64,000 nucleotides of DNA from CAXBCP01 sp963974055 (GCA_963974055.1 CAXBCP010000008.1:1-64000), one strand, 5' to 3'; counted from the first letter of the stretch, positions 8,711-17,272 are shown. A program made the numbers and translations. The notes: generated by a model not told the origin, from the sequence alone.

Positions 8711-8748
8711 CCGGCGGGCCGGTACCGCCAAAACAGGAAACGCTCTAG
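8711..8748. repeat. Dispersed intergenic repeat, copy 2 (supplies a stop codon)
   Basis: GGCCGGTACCGCCAAAACAG followed by GAAACGCTCTAG matches the right half of copy 1 and copy 3. Its terminal CTAG provides, on the minus strand, the TAG stop codon of the DUF3095 gene (8745-8747). The insertion or expansion of this element therefore sets the C-terminus of that protein. Confidence 0.6.
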
Positions 8749-9890
8749 CCCGCCTTCATCATCTTGGCGGCAAGGGCGTAGCCGCCGTCGGCACCGTCCA
8801 GGAAATGCAGGTGATCGTCGCTTTCGAGGGACGGGACGATGCAGGTCATGATCGCGGCGTCCTGTTCGTAGATTCCGTAGCGTATGGTGCCGGCGGCTTT
8901 GGCCGCTTCGAGAATGGACTTTGCCCGGGCAAGCGTGTCCGGGTCGCAGTCCACCGTCATGCGCAGTACGTCGTCGAATTTCCGAAAGTCGGTGTTCAGA
9001 CCGGTCATGCGGCGGTAGTGCGTGGGATCGAATTTGCCGAGCTTCCAACCTGTTTTGAACAGGATCCAGCCGATAAAGGACACCACGGCAATTTTTCGCT
9101 TTTCGCGCGCCCGTGTCTCCTTCGGCGCGGCGGCGCGGGCTTCGTAGTCCAGGCCTTTGGGCGGCCATCCGAAATCGGGACCCCGTTCGGGGGCCGGGTG
9201 CCCGCCGCGGCCGGCGGTTTCGAACAGGGCGATGATCTCGCTCACAAGCCTGTCGTAGGCGGCCTCGTCCGTGGTGTCGGCCGGGCCGACAATCATCGAT
9301 AAAATGCAGCCGCGGCTGCTCTCGATCGGCTTCCACCGGCAGGACAGGCCGGTCAGGTCGGGGCGGGCGCCGGGCGGCGCAGGGGCAATGGCAAAGCGGT
9401 CCTGTTTCATCGCCGCTTCGGCCCATTCGACGCCGTGACCGGAGAACATCGCGTAGGCGACCGCCGGCGACGTGCCGAACCGGGCGACGCGGACGTCGTA
9501 CCCGTTGGCGCGGATTTCGGCCACCGGCACCATGGCCGCGCGCAAGGACAGGCCGAGGTCGTCCTCTACCCACCGCGTCGTCCGCGCAAGGGCTTCTGCC
9601 GCCACGTCGCGACAGGCGCCGGGAACGGCGAAGCTGACCCCGTCGCCGCCGAACACGAAGGGAAAGTTCTGGTGCCCGAAGGCATTCATAACGGCGGATA
9701 TCGCGGCAGCGCCTGCCATGTTTACGGCCTTGTACTGGCCGCTTTCGATCGCGCGGGTGGAACCGACCACGTCGGTCAGCCCGATATGCCAGTCGTCGGG
9801 CATCGGCCGATACACGGTATCGTCCACCACCTTGGAAAAATCGCCGAATACCGGGATATCCAGATAAAAATTGCCGCTTTGCGCGTTCAT
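8745..9890 (-). CDS. DUF3095 family protein
   Basis: A 381-residue protein matching DUF3095: FYLDIPVFGDFSKVVDDTVYRPMPDDW at the N-terminus, then GLTDVVGSTRAIESGQYKAVNMAGAA, the FVFGGDGVSFAVP segment, and a C-terminal half with SFIGWILFKTGWKLGKFDPTHYR. The GLTDVVGST and FGGDG segments are reminiscent of class III nucleotide cyclase folds (D in beta1, GD in the hairpin), which suggests a cyclase-like domain, but activity is unproven. The last codon is provided by the dispersed repeat at 8711-8748. It follows a CoxL-like gene on the same strand after 97 bases and could be in its transcript. Confidence 0.85.
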   Translation of the reverse strand: MNAQSGNFYLDIPVFGDFSKVVDDTVYRPMPDDWHIGLTDVVGSTRAIESGQYKAVNMAGAAAISAVMNAFGHQNFPFVFGGDGVSFAVPGACRDVAAEALARTTRWVEDDLGLSLRAAMVPVAEIRANGYDVRVARFGTSPAVAYAMFSGHGVEWAEAAMKQDRFAIAPAPPGARPDLTGLSCRWKPIESSRGCILSMIVGPADTTDEAAYDRLVSEIIALFETAGRGGHPAPERGPDFGWPPKGLDYEARAAAPKETRAREKRKIAVVSFIGWILFKTGWKLGKFDPTHYRRMTGLNTDFRKFDDVLRMTVDCDPDTLARAKSILEAAKAAGTIRYGIYEQDAAIMTCIVPSLESDDHLHFLDGADGGYALAAKMMKAG

Positions 9891-9987
9891 GCCCGGTTCC
9901 CGTCAAAAAAGCTCGGTATGGATACGCGGATCGAACGGATTCGGATCACCCCGGGGGAACCTCTTCGCGACCGCCTGCCGGCAGGGC

Positions 9988-12357
9988 TCAAAGTTTGCCC
10001 AGCGCGTGGAGGACGTCTTCCGGCGTGACCGGCACCGCCGCGACCCGACCGCCGGAGGGGGCGATCGCATCGTTGACCGCACTCAGGATCGTCTGCGGCA
10101 CCCCGGCCATGCCGCTTTCCCCGGCGCCCTTGGCGCCGAGCGTGGTTTTCGACGTCGGGGTGACGACATGCTCGACCACGATATCCGGCATTTCTGCCGA
10201 CATCGGCACGATGTAGTCGGCCATCGTGGCGTTCTGAAGCTGGCCGGCATCGTCATAGATGCAATGCTCGTACAATGCGTCGCCCAGGCCGTGTACGACC
10301 GAGCCGCGCTGCTGTTCCGCGACAAGCTGCGGGTTGATCACCCGCCCGCAATCCTCGACCAGCCAGTAGTTCAGCACCTTGATGAAGCCGGTATCGCGAT
10401 CGACCTCGACATAGGCGGCATGCGCGGCATTCGTGAAAATATAGTCGCGCACCCGGAACCGTTCGGTTGCAACAAGAACCGGGTGATAGTCGTCCGGCAG
10501 TTCGTAGGCGCGCAGGAAGGCTATTTCGCCGAGTTCCGCCAGGGTGATCCTTTCGTTGCCGGAACCGCCGTCGATCACCGTCCCGTCGCGGATATCCAGT
10601 GTGCCGGCGTCGGTCTGAAGCAGCACGCCGGCAAGCTCCAGCAGTTGTCCGCGCAATGTGACCGCCGCTTTCCAGGACGCCTCGCCGCCGATCCCGGCGC
10701 CGCGCGATCCGTAGGTGCCGCCGCCATAGGGCATGGCGTCGGTATCGCCCGTAATCACGCGAACGCTGTCGAACGGCATGCCGATGGCGGAGGCGACAAC
10801 CTGCGCGATCATGGTCTCGGTGCCCTGGCCCTGTTCGGTGATCCCGGTCTGGCAGGTCACGCCGCCGGCCGGTTCGAACCGGATCGTGCAGCCGTCGACT
10901 GCGGAAATCGGCACTTTCGCCGGGCCGTAAATCAGGGCGCCGGGATTCGTGCCCTTGATGAAGGACGCGAAACCGATCCCGCGATAAATGCCCTTTTCAC
11001 GGGCCTCGGCCTGATCCCGCTTCAGGCCGTCCAGTCCGATAATGTCGGCGAGTTTTTCGAGGCATGCCTGATGCGACAGATCGTGCAGCGGTATGCCCGC
11101 CGGCGTATTTGCCGGATAGGAATCGTCCGGCACGAAGTTCCGCCGCCGGATTTCGAGCCTGTCGATGCCCAGCAGGTCGGCGGCTTTTTCCAGCAGGCTG
11201 TCGCAGGCGACGATGCCCATCGGGTGCCCGACGGCGCGGTACTGGGAGATCGGCACCATGTTCTGGAACACGACCGTGGTCTTCCCCCGGAAATTGGCGA
11301 TCCGGTAAGGACCGCCGGCGATATTCAGGACCTGGTTCCCCTCCACGATGCTGGTGCGGGGATAGGCGGAATAGGGGCCGCCGCCGACAAGGTCGTCGAT
11401 CTCGAAGGCGACAATCCGGCCGTCTGCATCGAGCCCCATTTTTGCAAAGACCCTGTGCTGGCGGGCATGGATGTCGGACACGAAGGACTCGATCCGGTCG
11501 GCCCGATAGCGGACGGGGCGGCCAAGCATGATGGACAGCACGGCGGTGGCGAATTCGTCGCCGTAAAGGTGGCTCTTGATGCCGTAGGAGCCGCCGCAAT
11601 CCTGGGTCAGGATGCGGATGTCGCGCTCCGGCAGGTTCAGGTGGCGCGCAAAAAGCACCTGGATCATATGCGGGGCCTGTCCGCCGTAATAAACCGTCAG
11701 GCGTTTTTCGGACGGATCGAAGGACGAAATAACCGCCCGCGGCTCTAGCGTCACCCCGGTGTGACGACCGAAATTGTAGGTATCCTGAACGATATGAGCG
11801 GCGCCGGCGAAGGCGGCATCCGGATCGCCGGTCTCCACGCTGCGTTCGTACATTCTGTTATCGCCGATACCGGCATGGATTACCGGCGTGCGGGCATCCA
11901 GGGCGCGCTCCATATCGGTAACGGGCGGACGTTCGCGCCAGTCGACCTCCACCAGTTCGGCGGCGTCCTCGGCAATCGCGCGGGTTTCGGCGACGACCGC
12001 GCAGACCGGCTCGCCCTGCCACAGGGCGCGGTCCACCGCGAGGGCGAACTGAGGCACGGTTTTCAGGGCGGGCTGGTTTTCCATGACGGCCAGCCACGGC
12101 GTCATGCGTTCCGCGATCTCGGCGCCGGTGACGACCGCAATCACGCCGGGCACGGCCCGGGCGGCCCCGGTATCGATGCCCAGAATATCGGCATGGGCGA
12201 ACGGAGAGCGGACATAGGCGACGTCGGCCACGCGCGGCAGCACCAGGTCGTCGACATAGCGGCCGCGCCCTTCGACCGCCCGGCGCGCCATCAGCCGTGC
12301 CGGCGACCTGCCGATTTCGCTGTCCGGGGCCGCGGGTGAAGGGCTGTGTCCGTCCAT
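9988..12357 (-). CDS. Xanthine dehydrogenase/CoxL family molybdopterin-binding subunit
   Basis: A 789-residue second molybdenum hydroxylase large subunit, only distantly like the one at 1003. Motifs: GRGRYVDDLVLPRVADVAYVRSPFAHA at the N-terminus, GGSYGIK, QYRAVGHPMG in place of the usual AYRGAGRPE, GITEQGQGTET, and GAKGAGESGMAG with the likely catalytic Glu at 747. Its ATG at 12357 is placed one base before the stop codon of the upstream MFS gene, so translation is probably coupled; an upstream TTG at 12393 is less likely. As with the first, no FAD or Fe-S subunit gene is near. Substrate unknown; the neighbouring carrier may import it. Confidence 0.92.
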   Translation of the reverse strand: MDGHSPSPAAPDSEIGRSPARLMARRAVEGRGRYVDDLVLPRVADVAYVRSPFAHADILGIDTGAARAVPGVIAVVTGAEIAERMTPWLAVMENQPALKTVPQFALAVDRALWQGEPVCAVVAETRAIAEDAAELVEVDWRERPPVTDMERALDARTPVIHAGIGDNRMYERSVETGDPDAAFAGAAHIVQDTYNFGRHTGVTLEPRAVISSFDPSEKRLTVYYGGQAPHMIQVLFARHLNLPERDIRILTQDCGGSYGIKSHLYGDEFATAVLSIMLGRPVRYRADRIESFVSDIHARQHRVFAKMGLDADGRIVAFEIDDLVGGGPYSAYPRTSIVEGNQVLNIAGGPYRIANFRGKTTVVFQNMVPISQYRAVGHPMGIVACDSLLEKAADLLGIDRLEIRRRNFVPDDSYPANTPAGIPLHDLSHQACLEKLADIIGLDGLKRDQAEAREKGIYRGIGFASFIKGTNPGALIYGPAKVPISAVDGCTIRFEPAGGVTCQTGITEQGQGTETMIAQVVASAIGMPFDSVRVITGDTDAMPYGGGTYGSRGAGIGGEASWKAAVTLRGQLLELAGVLLQTDAGTLDIRDGTVIDGGSGNERITLAELGEIAFLRAYELPDDYHPVLVATERFRVRDYIFTNAAHAAYVEVDRDTGFIKVLNYWLVEDCGRVINPQLVAEQQRGSVVHGLGDALYEHCIYDDAGQLQNATMADYIVPMSAEMPDIVVEHVVTPTSKTTLGAKGAGESGMAGVPQTILSAVNDAIAPSGGRVAAVPVTPEDVLHALGKL

Positions 12358-12358
12358 A

Positions 12359-13546
12359 TCAGGTTTCCAGTGCTCGCTTCCGCTGGCCGGCAATATACCA
12401 GTAAAGGGAGATGGCGGCGATCACGAGCAGCGGCATGGCGCCGATATTGACCCAGTTCCAGCCGAAGAAATGCACGAACGCCCCGGATGACAGCGATCCG
12501 ATGGCGACGACCGTGTAGATGATCTGATTCATCATCCCCTGGGTCTTCGCCCGTTCCGCCGGGGTATAGGCGGTGGTCATCAGGCTGGTTGCGGCGGTGA
12601 ACGTGAAGTTCCAGCCGATCCCGAGCAGGAACATCGCCAGCCAGAAGTCGAGCACCGCGATCCCGGACAGCGCGATGCCGATACAGCCGGCTTCGAGCAG
12701 AAGACCCGCGGCGATCATTCTCACTTCGCCGAATTTTTTGATCAGGTTGCCGGTGAAAAACCCGGGCGCGAACATTGCGACCGTGTGCCAGGCGATAACG
12801 CCGGTCATCGATTCAAAGCTGTGGCCGCAGATTGCGATCATGGCGATGGGCGTGGCGGTCATCAGAAAGTTCATCACCGTCTGGGCGACGGTCGCCGATA
12901 CGGCGGCGGCGATAAACACCGGTTGCTTCATGATCTCCAGCAGCGGGCGCTGAGGGCCGTCCATCTGCTTTTTGGTGAGGTTCGGAATATCGAGAAACAT
13001 CAGGACGAGAGCGGCGAGCAGCGCGGTGCCGATCATGAATATGAACCCGCCCGCATAGAGATCGTTTTCGAGCAGGCTTTTGCCCCAGGCGGCGAGTTTC
13101 GGCCCGGCAAGACCGGCAAACACGCCCCCCGCCAGCACCAGGGAAATGGCCCGTGCGCGGAACTGTTCCGAAATGCCGTCGGCGACGGCGAAGCGGTAGA
13201 GCTGGGCGAAACCTGCAAAAAGGCCGAATGTCAGGCCGCCAAGCGCCAGCAGCCAGAAATTCTCGAATAAAACGGCGCATGTGGCGGCGGCACCACTGAG
13301 TGCCGCGAGCACAGTACCGATGAGGAACCCGGATTTGCGGCCGACCTTGCGGCTGACCATCGATGCAGGCATCGCGGCAATTGCGGTGCCGACGACCACG
13401 AGGGCCGTCGGAAGGGTGGCGAGACCCGGGTGGGGCGCGATGCCGAGCGCGACGGCGGGGGACGTCACCATGAACAGGCCGCGCCCGGTACCGAAAAGCA
13501 TCTGGCAGGTGCCGAGGACGGTAACGTTGCGAAAATCGCGTTTCAT
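12359..13546 (-). CDS. MFS transporter
   Basis: A 395-residue major facilitator with about 12 hydrophobic segments. VSRKVGRKSGF between the second and third helices is the motif A region. The C-terminal half shows a second six-helix repeat, ending in a basic tail (AGQRKRALET). It sits immediately upstream of, and nearly overlaps, the molybdenum hydroxylase subunit, so the two form one transcript. Uptake of that enzyme's substrate, or export of its product, is the simplest inference. A strong hairpin at 13573-13597 separates it from the TctC-like gene. Confidence 0.9.
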   Translation of the reverse strand: MKRDFRNVTVLGTCQMLFGTGRGLFMVTSPAVALGIAPHPGLATLPTALVVVGTAIAAMPASMVSRKVGRKSGFLIGTVLAALSGAAATCAVLFENFWLLALGGLTFGLFAGFAQLYRFAVADGISEQFRARAISLVLAGGVFAGLAGPKLAAWGKSLLENDLYAGGFIFMIGTALLAALVLMFLDIPNLTKKQMDGPQRPLLEIMKQPVFIAAAVSATVAQTVMNFLMTATPIAMIAICGHSFESMTGVIAWHTVAMFAPGFFTGNLIKKFGEVRMIAAGLLLEAGCIGIALSGIAVLDFWLAMFLLGIGWNFTFTAATSLMTTAYTPAERAKTQGMMNQIIYTVVAIGSLSSGAFVHFFGWNWVNIGAMPLLVIAAISLYWYIAGQRKRALET

Positions 13547-13572
13547 ATTCTGGAAGCCGGCTGGAAAGAAGA

Positions 13573-13597
13573 CGCCCCGGCCAGAATGGCCGGGGCG
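13573..13597 (-). terminator. Rho-independent terminator after TctC-like gene
   Basis: A perfect 10-bp GC stem CGCCCCGGCC / GGCCGGGGCG with a 5-base loop. Read on the minus strand it is followed by TCTTCTTTCC, a pyrimidine-rich tail. It lies 27 bases past the stop of the TctC-like gene and 27 bases before the MFS start, so it probably attenuates read-through into the MFS-CoxL pair. Confidence 0.7.
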
Positions 13598-13623
13598 CTA
13601 TCAGGTGGTGGAGAACCTTCGGT

Positions 13624-14652
13624 TCAGGAAGATTTGCCGAAAATAATCGACCGGGCGCGCTCAAGTGTTTTTTCCGGCACGTCGAGCGAGTCTTTGACGA
13701 TGGTTTGAAGAACGGGTCCCGTCGCCGACTTGACGCGCAGTTTCCGCTTTTCCGCATTGACGACGAAGTTCGGGTCGGCAACGGCCTTTTCGAACGCGGT
13801 CCGCAGGAAGGCGATGCGATCCGCGGGTACGCCCGGCGGTACCGCAAGGCCGCGGCCGATGGGGCCCATCGTCGCCATGAAGTTGACGATTTTACGGTCT
13901 TCGCCCGAAACAAGGTCGGCGAGCATCGGAACATTGGGCAGATCGGCTTCTTTCTCGACGCCGATCTGTATTAAGGCCTTCGCGAAGCCCGACTTGAACC
14001 AGTCTTCATGGGCGGATTTCCAGGACAGCCACGTGACCGAAAGGCCCTGGACTTCGCCCTGTTCGATGGCGAGCTGGACCTTGCGCGAGCCCTTGTAGCC
14101 GCTGACGATCTTGAACTTGCTGCCATAGACGCCGTTCACGAGCTTGGGCATCAGGAATGTCTGGGACCCCTGGCCCGTCGAGCCCATGATGACCTCTTTG
14201 CCTTTCAGGTCGTCGATCTTCGTGATTCCGGCGTCGCCGCGAATACCGATCACGGAATTGCTCTGGACCGCGGTGCCGAGCCAGGTAAAGCCGTTCGATT
14301 TGTATTTCACGGCCTTGGGGCGCAGCAGTTCGGAAATGACGATCGTGTCCGGCGGCATGAACAGCGTCAGCCCGTCTTTCGAGCCGACATTATAGACGAA
14401 ATTGGTTGCCTTCAGACCGCCCGCGCCCGGCATGGACTGGGTAATGATTTTCTTGGCGCCGAGGTAGGGGGCCAGATATTGCGCAAGAATTTGCGAGTAT
14501 TTCCCGTATGTGCCGCCGACGCCGAAGCCGAAGACGATCTTAAGGGTTTTGTCCTTGTAGAACTCGGCGGCCGTCTCTGCTTTTGCGACCGACGCGCCGC
14601 TGAACACAAGTGCTGCCGCAAGGGCCGCACCGCTAATTCGTTTCGTAATCAT
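13624..14652 (-). CDS. Bug/TctC-family tripartite tricarboxylate transporter substrate-binding protein
   Basis: A 342-residue periplasmic binding protein. The signal peptide is MITKRISGAALAAALVFSGASVAKA. The mature part starts with the family hallmark EFYKDKTLKIVFGFGVGGTYGKYSQILAQYLAPYLG, then NMPGAGG-like QSMPGAGGLKATNFVY. It would deliver a carboxylate or related ligand to TctA/TctB membrane proteins, but neither is encoded nearby, so it is an orphan binding protein, as is common in this family. Its position upstream of the MFS and molybdenum hydroxylase genes on the same strand suggests a shared substrate class, which is inference. Confidence 0.88.
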   Translation of the reverse strand: MITKRISGAALAAALVFSGASVAKAETAAEFYKDKTLKIVFGFGVGGTYGKYSQILAQYLAPYLGAKKIITQSMPGAGGLKATNFVYNVGSKDGLTLFMPPDTIVISELLRPKAVKYKSNGFTWLGTAVQSNSVIGIRGDAGITKIDDLKGKEVIMGSTGQGSQTFLMPKLVNGVYGSKFKIVSGYKGSRKVQLAIEQGEVQGLSVTWLSWKSAHEDWFKSGFAKALIQIGVEKEADLPNVPMLADLVSGEDRKIVNFMATMGPIGRGLAVPPGVPADRIAFLRTAFEKAVADPNFVVNAEKRKLRVKSATGPVLQTIVKDSLDVPEKTLERARSIIFGKSS

Positions 14653-14871
14653 GTTTCCTCCAATGTCGTATTTGCTTTTTTGTTAGGTAGACTTCACGTC
14701 ACGTGTTTCAACGCATTCCCGATACAAGCATGTATCTCCCGGCGCGGCAATTCCTTAGGCATCAAATTGAATGTGTTTGCCGAACACGTTCATCCGGCTG
14801 TATCGCTTCGCGGAAAGGCGCGCTAGACTGCCGTTTCGCCGCCTCAGGACCTTCCCGTATGCGTAAAATCT
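14653..14871. other. Divergent intergenic region
   Basis: 219 bases between the TctC-like and DMT transporter starts. GGAGG for the TctC-like gene is seen just before its ATG on the minus strand. No ORF, hairpin terminator or sigma-54 element was found; promoters for both genes should lie here but none is clear enough to mark. Confidence 0.5.
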
Positions 14872-15765
14872 ATGCTTGCCGCCATTGAATCGCGCTGGGT
14901 GGCGCTGCCGCCGAATGTTCGCGGGATACTGTGGCTCGTCATGGGCAGCCTTGCTTTCTCGGTTAACGATCTCCTGGTCAAATCGCTCGGTAAGTCGATG
15001 TCGCCGTTTCAGATGGCGTTTTTCCGCTATGGCATCGGGCTTCTGATCATGGCGCCGGTGTTCATGCGCATGGGGACCGGCGATCTTAAAACGTCGCGTC
15101 CCGGTATTCACGGCGTGCGGTTGATACTTGCCTGCATTGCGCAGGTCGGGGTGTACACGTCCGTCGTCTATCTTCCATTGGCGGATGCAACCGCGCTGGC
15201 GTTTTCCCGGATATTGTTCACCACGATCGTTGCTGTCATCGTGCTCCGCGAAGTGGTCAGCGGCGGACGCTGGACGGCGACGTTCGCCGGGTTCCTCGGG
15301 GTGATCGTCATGGTGCGTCCCGGCGGAGATATCGACCCGGTTGCGCTGATTGCCATCGGCGCCGCCTGCACCTTCGCGGTCGCCAATGTGATGATCCGCC
15401 TGATGTCGACCACCGAGCCGCCGAACCGTATTCTGTTTTACTACCAGGCCGGCGGGGCTGCCGTCTTCCTGGTACCGACCATTCTGCTCTGGCAGACGCC
15501 GCCCGACCTGTTGTCGTGGCTGATGGCGCTGGCGATCGGACTTCTGACCGCGGTGGGCATGATCGGGTTTATCCGCGGATTTGCCGTCGGGGAGGCCAGC
15601 GTTATCGGACCGACCGAATACATCCGCCTGATCTTCGCCGCCGGTTTCGGGCTGCTGATATTCGGGGAAATACCTGATATTTGGACAATTGCCGGCGCGT
15701 TGATCATCGTCGTCTGCACCAGTTTTATCGCCCGTATGGAAGCCCGAAAACGCCGCCGGAAATAA
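14872..15765 (+). CDS. DMT family (EamA) transporter
   Basis: A 297-residue membrane protein with ten predicted hydrophobic helices in two EamA repeats. The first begins RGILWLVMGSLAFSVNDLLVKSLG and includes MAFFRYGIGLLIMAP; the second covers about residues 155-290 with IGPTEYIRLIFAAGFGLLIFGE. It ends in a basic cytoplasmic tail (ARMEARKRRRK). The substrate is not predictable; relatives export amino acids or metabolites. The ATG at 14872 is used, though its ribosome-binding site is weak. Confidence 0.9.
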   Translation: MLAAIESRWVALPPNVRGILWLVMGSLAFSVNDLLVKSLGKSMSPFQMAFFRYGIGLLIMAPVFMRMGTGDLKTSRPGIHGVRLILACIAQVGVYTSVVYLPLADATALAFSRILFTTIVAVIVLREVVSGGRWTATFAGFLGVIVMVRPGGDIDPVALIAIGAACTFAVANVMIRLMSTTEPPNRILFYYQAGGAAVFLVPTILLWQTPPDLLSWLMALAIGLLTAVGMIGFIRGFAVGEASVIGPTEYIRLIFAAGFGLLIFGEIPDIWTIAGALIIVVCTSFIARMEARKRRRK

Positions 15766-15773
15766 ATTCGCCA

Positions 15774-15825
15774 GAATTCAGATCCGGAATTCAGATCCGG
15801 AATTCATTTCCGGAATTCGAATCCC
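15774..15825. repeat. Four tandem 13-bp repeats
   Basis: Units GAATTCAGATCCG, GAATTCAGATCCG, GAATTCATTTCCG and GAATTCGAATCCC lie head to tail between convergent genes. Each junction is CCGGAATTC, so the array also has local dyad symmetry. It is too short and has no spacers, so it is not a CRISPR. A role in transcript 3' ends is possible but unproven. Confidence 0.85.
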
Positions 15826-15839
15826 GCAGGCAATCGACG

Positions 15840-16073
15840 TCAGCCGGCGGAAAGCCATTCGATGCAGCCTGCCGCATCGCGGCGGGCGTCTTCCTGCGTG
15901 TCGAACTGCCCGACGCTCTGCCTGCCGGCCGTATGCCAGCCGCTTGGATCTTCGGGGTCGCGGCGCCATTCGTCCCAGAAATAGAGGCCGCCGGGCGTCA
16001 TTACGATATCGACGCAACGAAAGCCGTCATCCGTTTCCAGCGACGCGACGACAAGACGATCCCGGCGGTTCAT
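15840..16073 (-). CDS. Small conserved-looking protein of unknown function
   Basis: A 77-residue acidic and aromatic protein (MNRRDRLVVASLETDDGFRC, later YFWDEWRRDPEDPSGW and FDTQEDARRDAAGCIEWLSAG). I do not recognise the family. Its ATG overlaps the stop of the dienelactone hydrolase gene as ATGA, which strongly supports real, coupled translation. The C-terminal 'FDTQEDARRDA..CIEWL' resembles the ends of small proteins that adopt an RRM- or AbrB-sized alpha/beta fold, but no function is claimed. Confidence 0.72.
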   Translation of the reverse strand: MNRRDRLVVASLETDDGFRCVDIVMTPGGLYFWDEWRRDPEDPSGWHTAGRQSVGQFDTQEDARRDAAGCIEWLSAG

Positions 16074-16747
16074 TTTTCGGCGAGATGGCGGTCGAGGAAG
16101 GCGATCGTCCGTTCATGGGCAAGACGCGATGCATCGGCGTTGTAATTGGGTTGTTCCGGATTGAAGAACGCGTGGCCGGCGCCGGGGTAAACATGAAATT
16201 CGGCATCCGGATAGGTCGCTTCGATGTGCCTGACCGTGTCGATCGACAGGATATGGTCCTTGTCGCCGTAATGCATCAGCGTCGGACACCGGAGCGTACG
16301 GTCCAGATGCTCGTGAACGTCGGTGCCGTAGAAGATCACCGCGGCCTCCAGGTCGAGCTCCGCCGCCGCTATGAATGCCCAGGTGCCGCCGGTGCAGAAT
16401 CCGGATATTGCGATCCTGTCGGCGGCCGGCCGGAGGGTGTCGGCGCAGGCCGACACGTCGCGCAGAACGGTGGGTTCGGCCAGGTTGTCGCGGAACGCCA
16501 TCCCGCCAAGCATGCCTTCGTGATCGTAATCGAAAACGGTATCGGGCTCGGTCCGGTCGTACAGCGCGGGCGCCATTGCCGCATATCCGTCGCGGGCGAA
16601 GCTGTCGCAGACATCGCCCAGATGACTCGTCAGACCGTAGATCGCCTGCAGAACTACGATTCCGCCCCGGGTTTCACCGGTCGGATCTGCGCGCCAGGCG
16701 GCGAAACTGTGTCCGTCTGCCGCGGTAACCGAGATACGCTCCGCCAT
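16070..16747 (-). CDS. Dienelactone hydrolase family protein
   Basis: A 225-residue alpha/beta hydrolase. The family uses a Cys-Asp-His triad: C118 is in SGFCTGGTWAF, the Asp lies in YGDKDHILS and the His in PGAGHAFFN. RGGIVVLQAIYGLTSHLGDVCDSFARDGYAAMAPALYDR is the typical N-terminal half. Known members hydrolyse dienelactone in chloroaromatic or beta-ketoadipate pathways, but many have other ester substrates. The ATG at 16747 sits directly behind a T7 tract and a hairpin (16753-16781) whose 3' arm holds the ribosome-binding site AGGGAGAG, so expression is probably controlled at the RNA level. It is coupled to the 77-residue gene downstream. Confidence 0.9.
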   Translation of the reverse strand: MAERISVTAADGHSFAAWRADPTGETRGGIVVLQAIYGLTSHLGDVCDSFARDGYAAMAPALYDRTEPDTVFDYDHEGMLGGMAFRDNLAEPTVLRDVSACADTLRPAADRIAISGFCTGGTWAFIAAAELDLEAAVIFYGTDVHEHLDRTLRCPTLMHYGDKDHILSIDTVRHIEATYPDAEFHVYPGAGHAFFNPEQPNYNADASRLAHERTIAFLDRHLAEK

Positions 16748-16781
16748 AAAAAAATCTCTCCCTGTAGGTGAGGGAGAGATT
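16748..16781 (-). promoter_or_regulatory. SD-sequestering, terminator-like hairpin before dienelactone hydrolase
   Basis: On the minus strand, AATCTCTCCCT pairs with AGGGAGAGATT (11 perfect bp, 16771-16781 with 16753-16763, 7-base loop), and seven Ts follow immediately, then ATG. The structure has the form of an intrinsic terminator, yet the 3' arm is also the only Shine-Dalgarno sequence for the gene. It could act as an attenuator, an RNA thermometer or a binding site for an RNA regulator. Confidence 0.7.
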
Positions 16782-16836
16782 AGTTCATTTGGAGGGGTCT
16801 TGTGGAGGGGGCGTTCAATCTGCGTGGAAACGATGG

Positions 16837-17235
16837 CTAGGCGGACGACGTGGGATAAATTGCCGCTTCTCCGATCAGGGTCCGGAAATGCCGGACAAAG
16901 GGTTCGATCGCGATCGGCTTCTGGAAGCACACCGTATTGTCGTCGTTGTTTTCGATTCGCGGGGAAAACCTGACCGACGACTGGCTCAGGAGGATGACCG
17001 GGATATCCGACGTTGTGACGTTCGACCGAAGACGCTCGAACAGGGATAATCCCCACTCGGCCTCAAGGTCCTGGTTCAGGACGATGACTCTGACTTTCTG
17101 CGTCTCCATCAGGTTCTGTGCGGCATCCAGTGTCGACCCGATCAAGGGCTCGTAGCCGAGGTCGTCGACCAGCCGTTGCAGGACCGACAGGCTGAACCTG
17201 TCATTGTCGATCAGAAGGACTTGTTTTCTTTCCAT
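16837..17235 (-). CDS. Degenerate response-regulator receiver-domain protein
   Basis: A 132-residue stand-alone receiver (REC) fold with no output domain. The N-terminal acidic pocket is present (LLIDND, D10/D12), as are a Ser in LLSQSS and the conserved Lys in CFQKPI. At the phosphoacceptor position I read Asn (VIVLNQDLEAEWG, N54), with an Asp two residues later, so phosphorylation in the normal way is doubtful. It may be a constitutive or phospho-independent partner. An exact sigma-54 promoter lies at 17297-17312 and a hairpin in the leader. It sits 280 bases downstream of the LuxO-like activator gene on the same strand. Confidence 0.85.
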   Translation of the reverse strand: MERKQVLLIDNDRFSLSVLQRLVDDLGYEPLIGSTLDAAQNLMETQKVRVIVLNQDLEAEWGLSLFERLRSNVTTSDIPVILLSQSSVRFSPRIENNDDNTVCFQKPIAIEPFVRHFRTLIGEAAIYPTSSA

Positions 17236-17251
17236 CTCAGTTGCCTCTCAT

Positions 17252-17272
17252 GACGAGAAACTGTTTCTCGTC
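17252..17272 (-). promoter_or_regulatory. Leader hairpin of the receiver gene
   Basis: GACGAGAAA / TTTCTCGTC, a 9-bp perfect inverted repeat with a 3-base loop, about 15-35 bases downstream of the predicted sigma-54 start and 17 bases before the ATG, beside the ribosome-binding sequence GAGAGG. It may affect mRNA stability or translation. A surrounding pair CCTCTCA (17244-17250) and TGAGAGG (17285-17291) extends the dyad at the DNA level. Confidence 0.55.
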
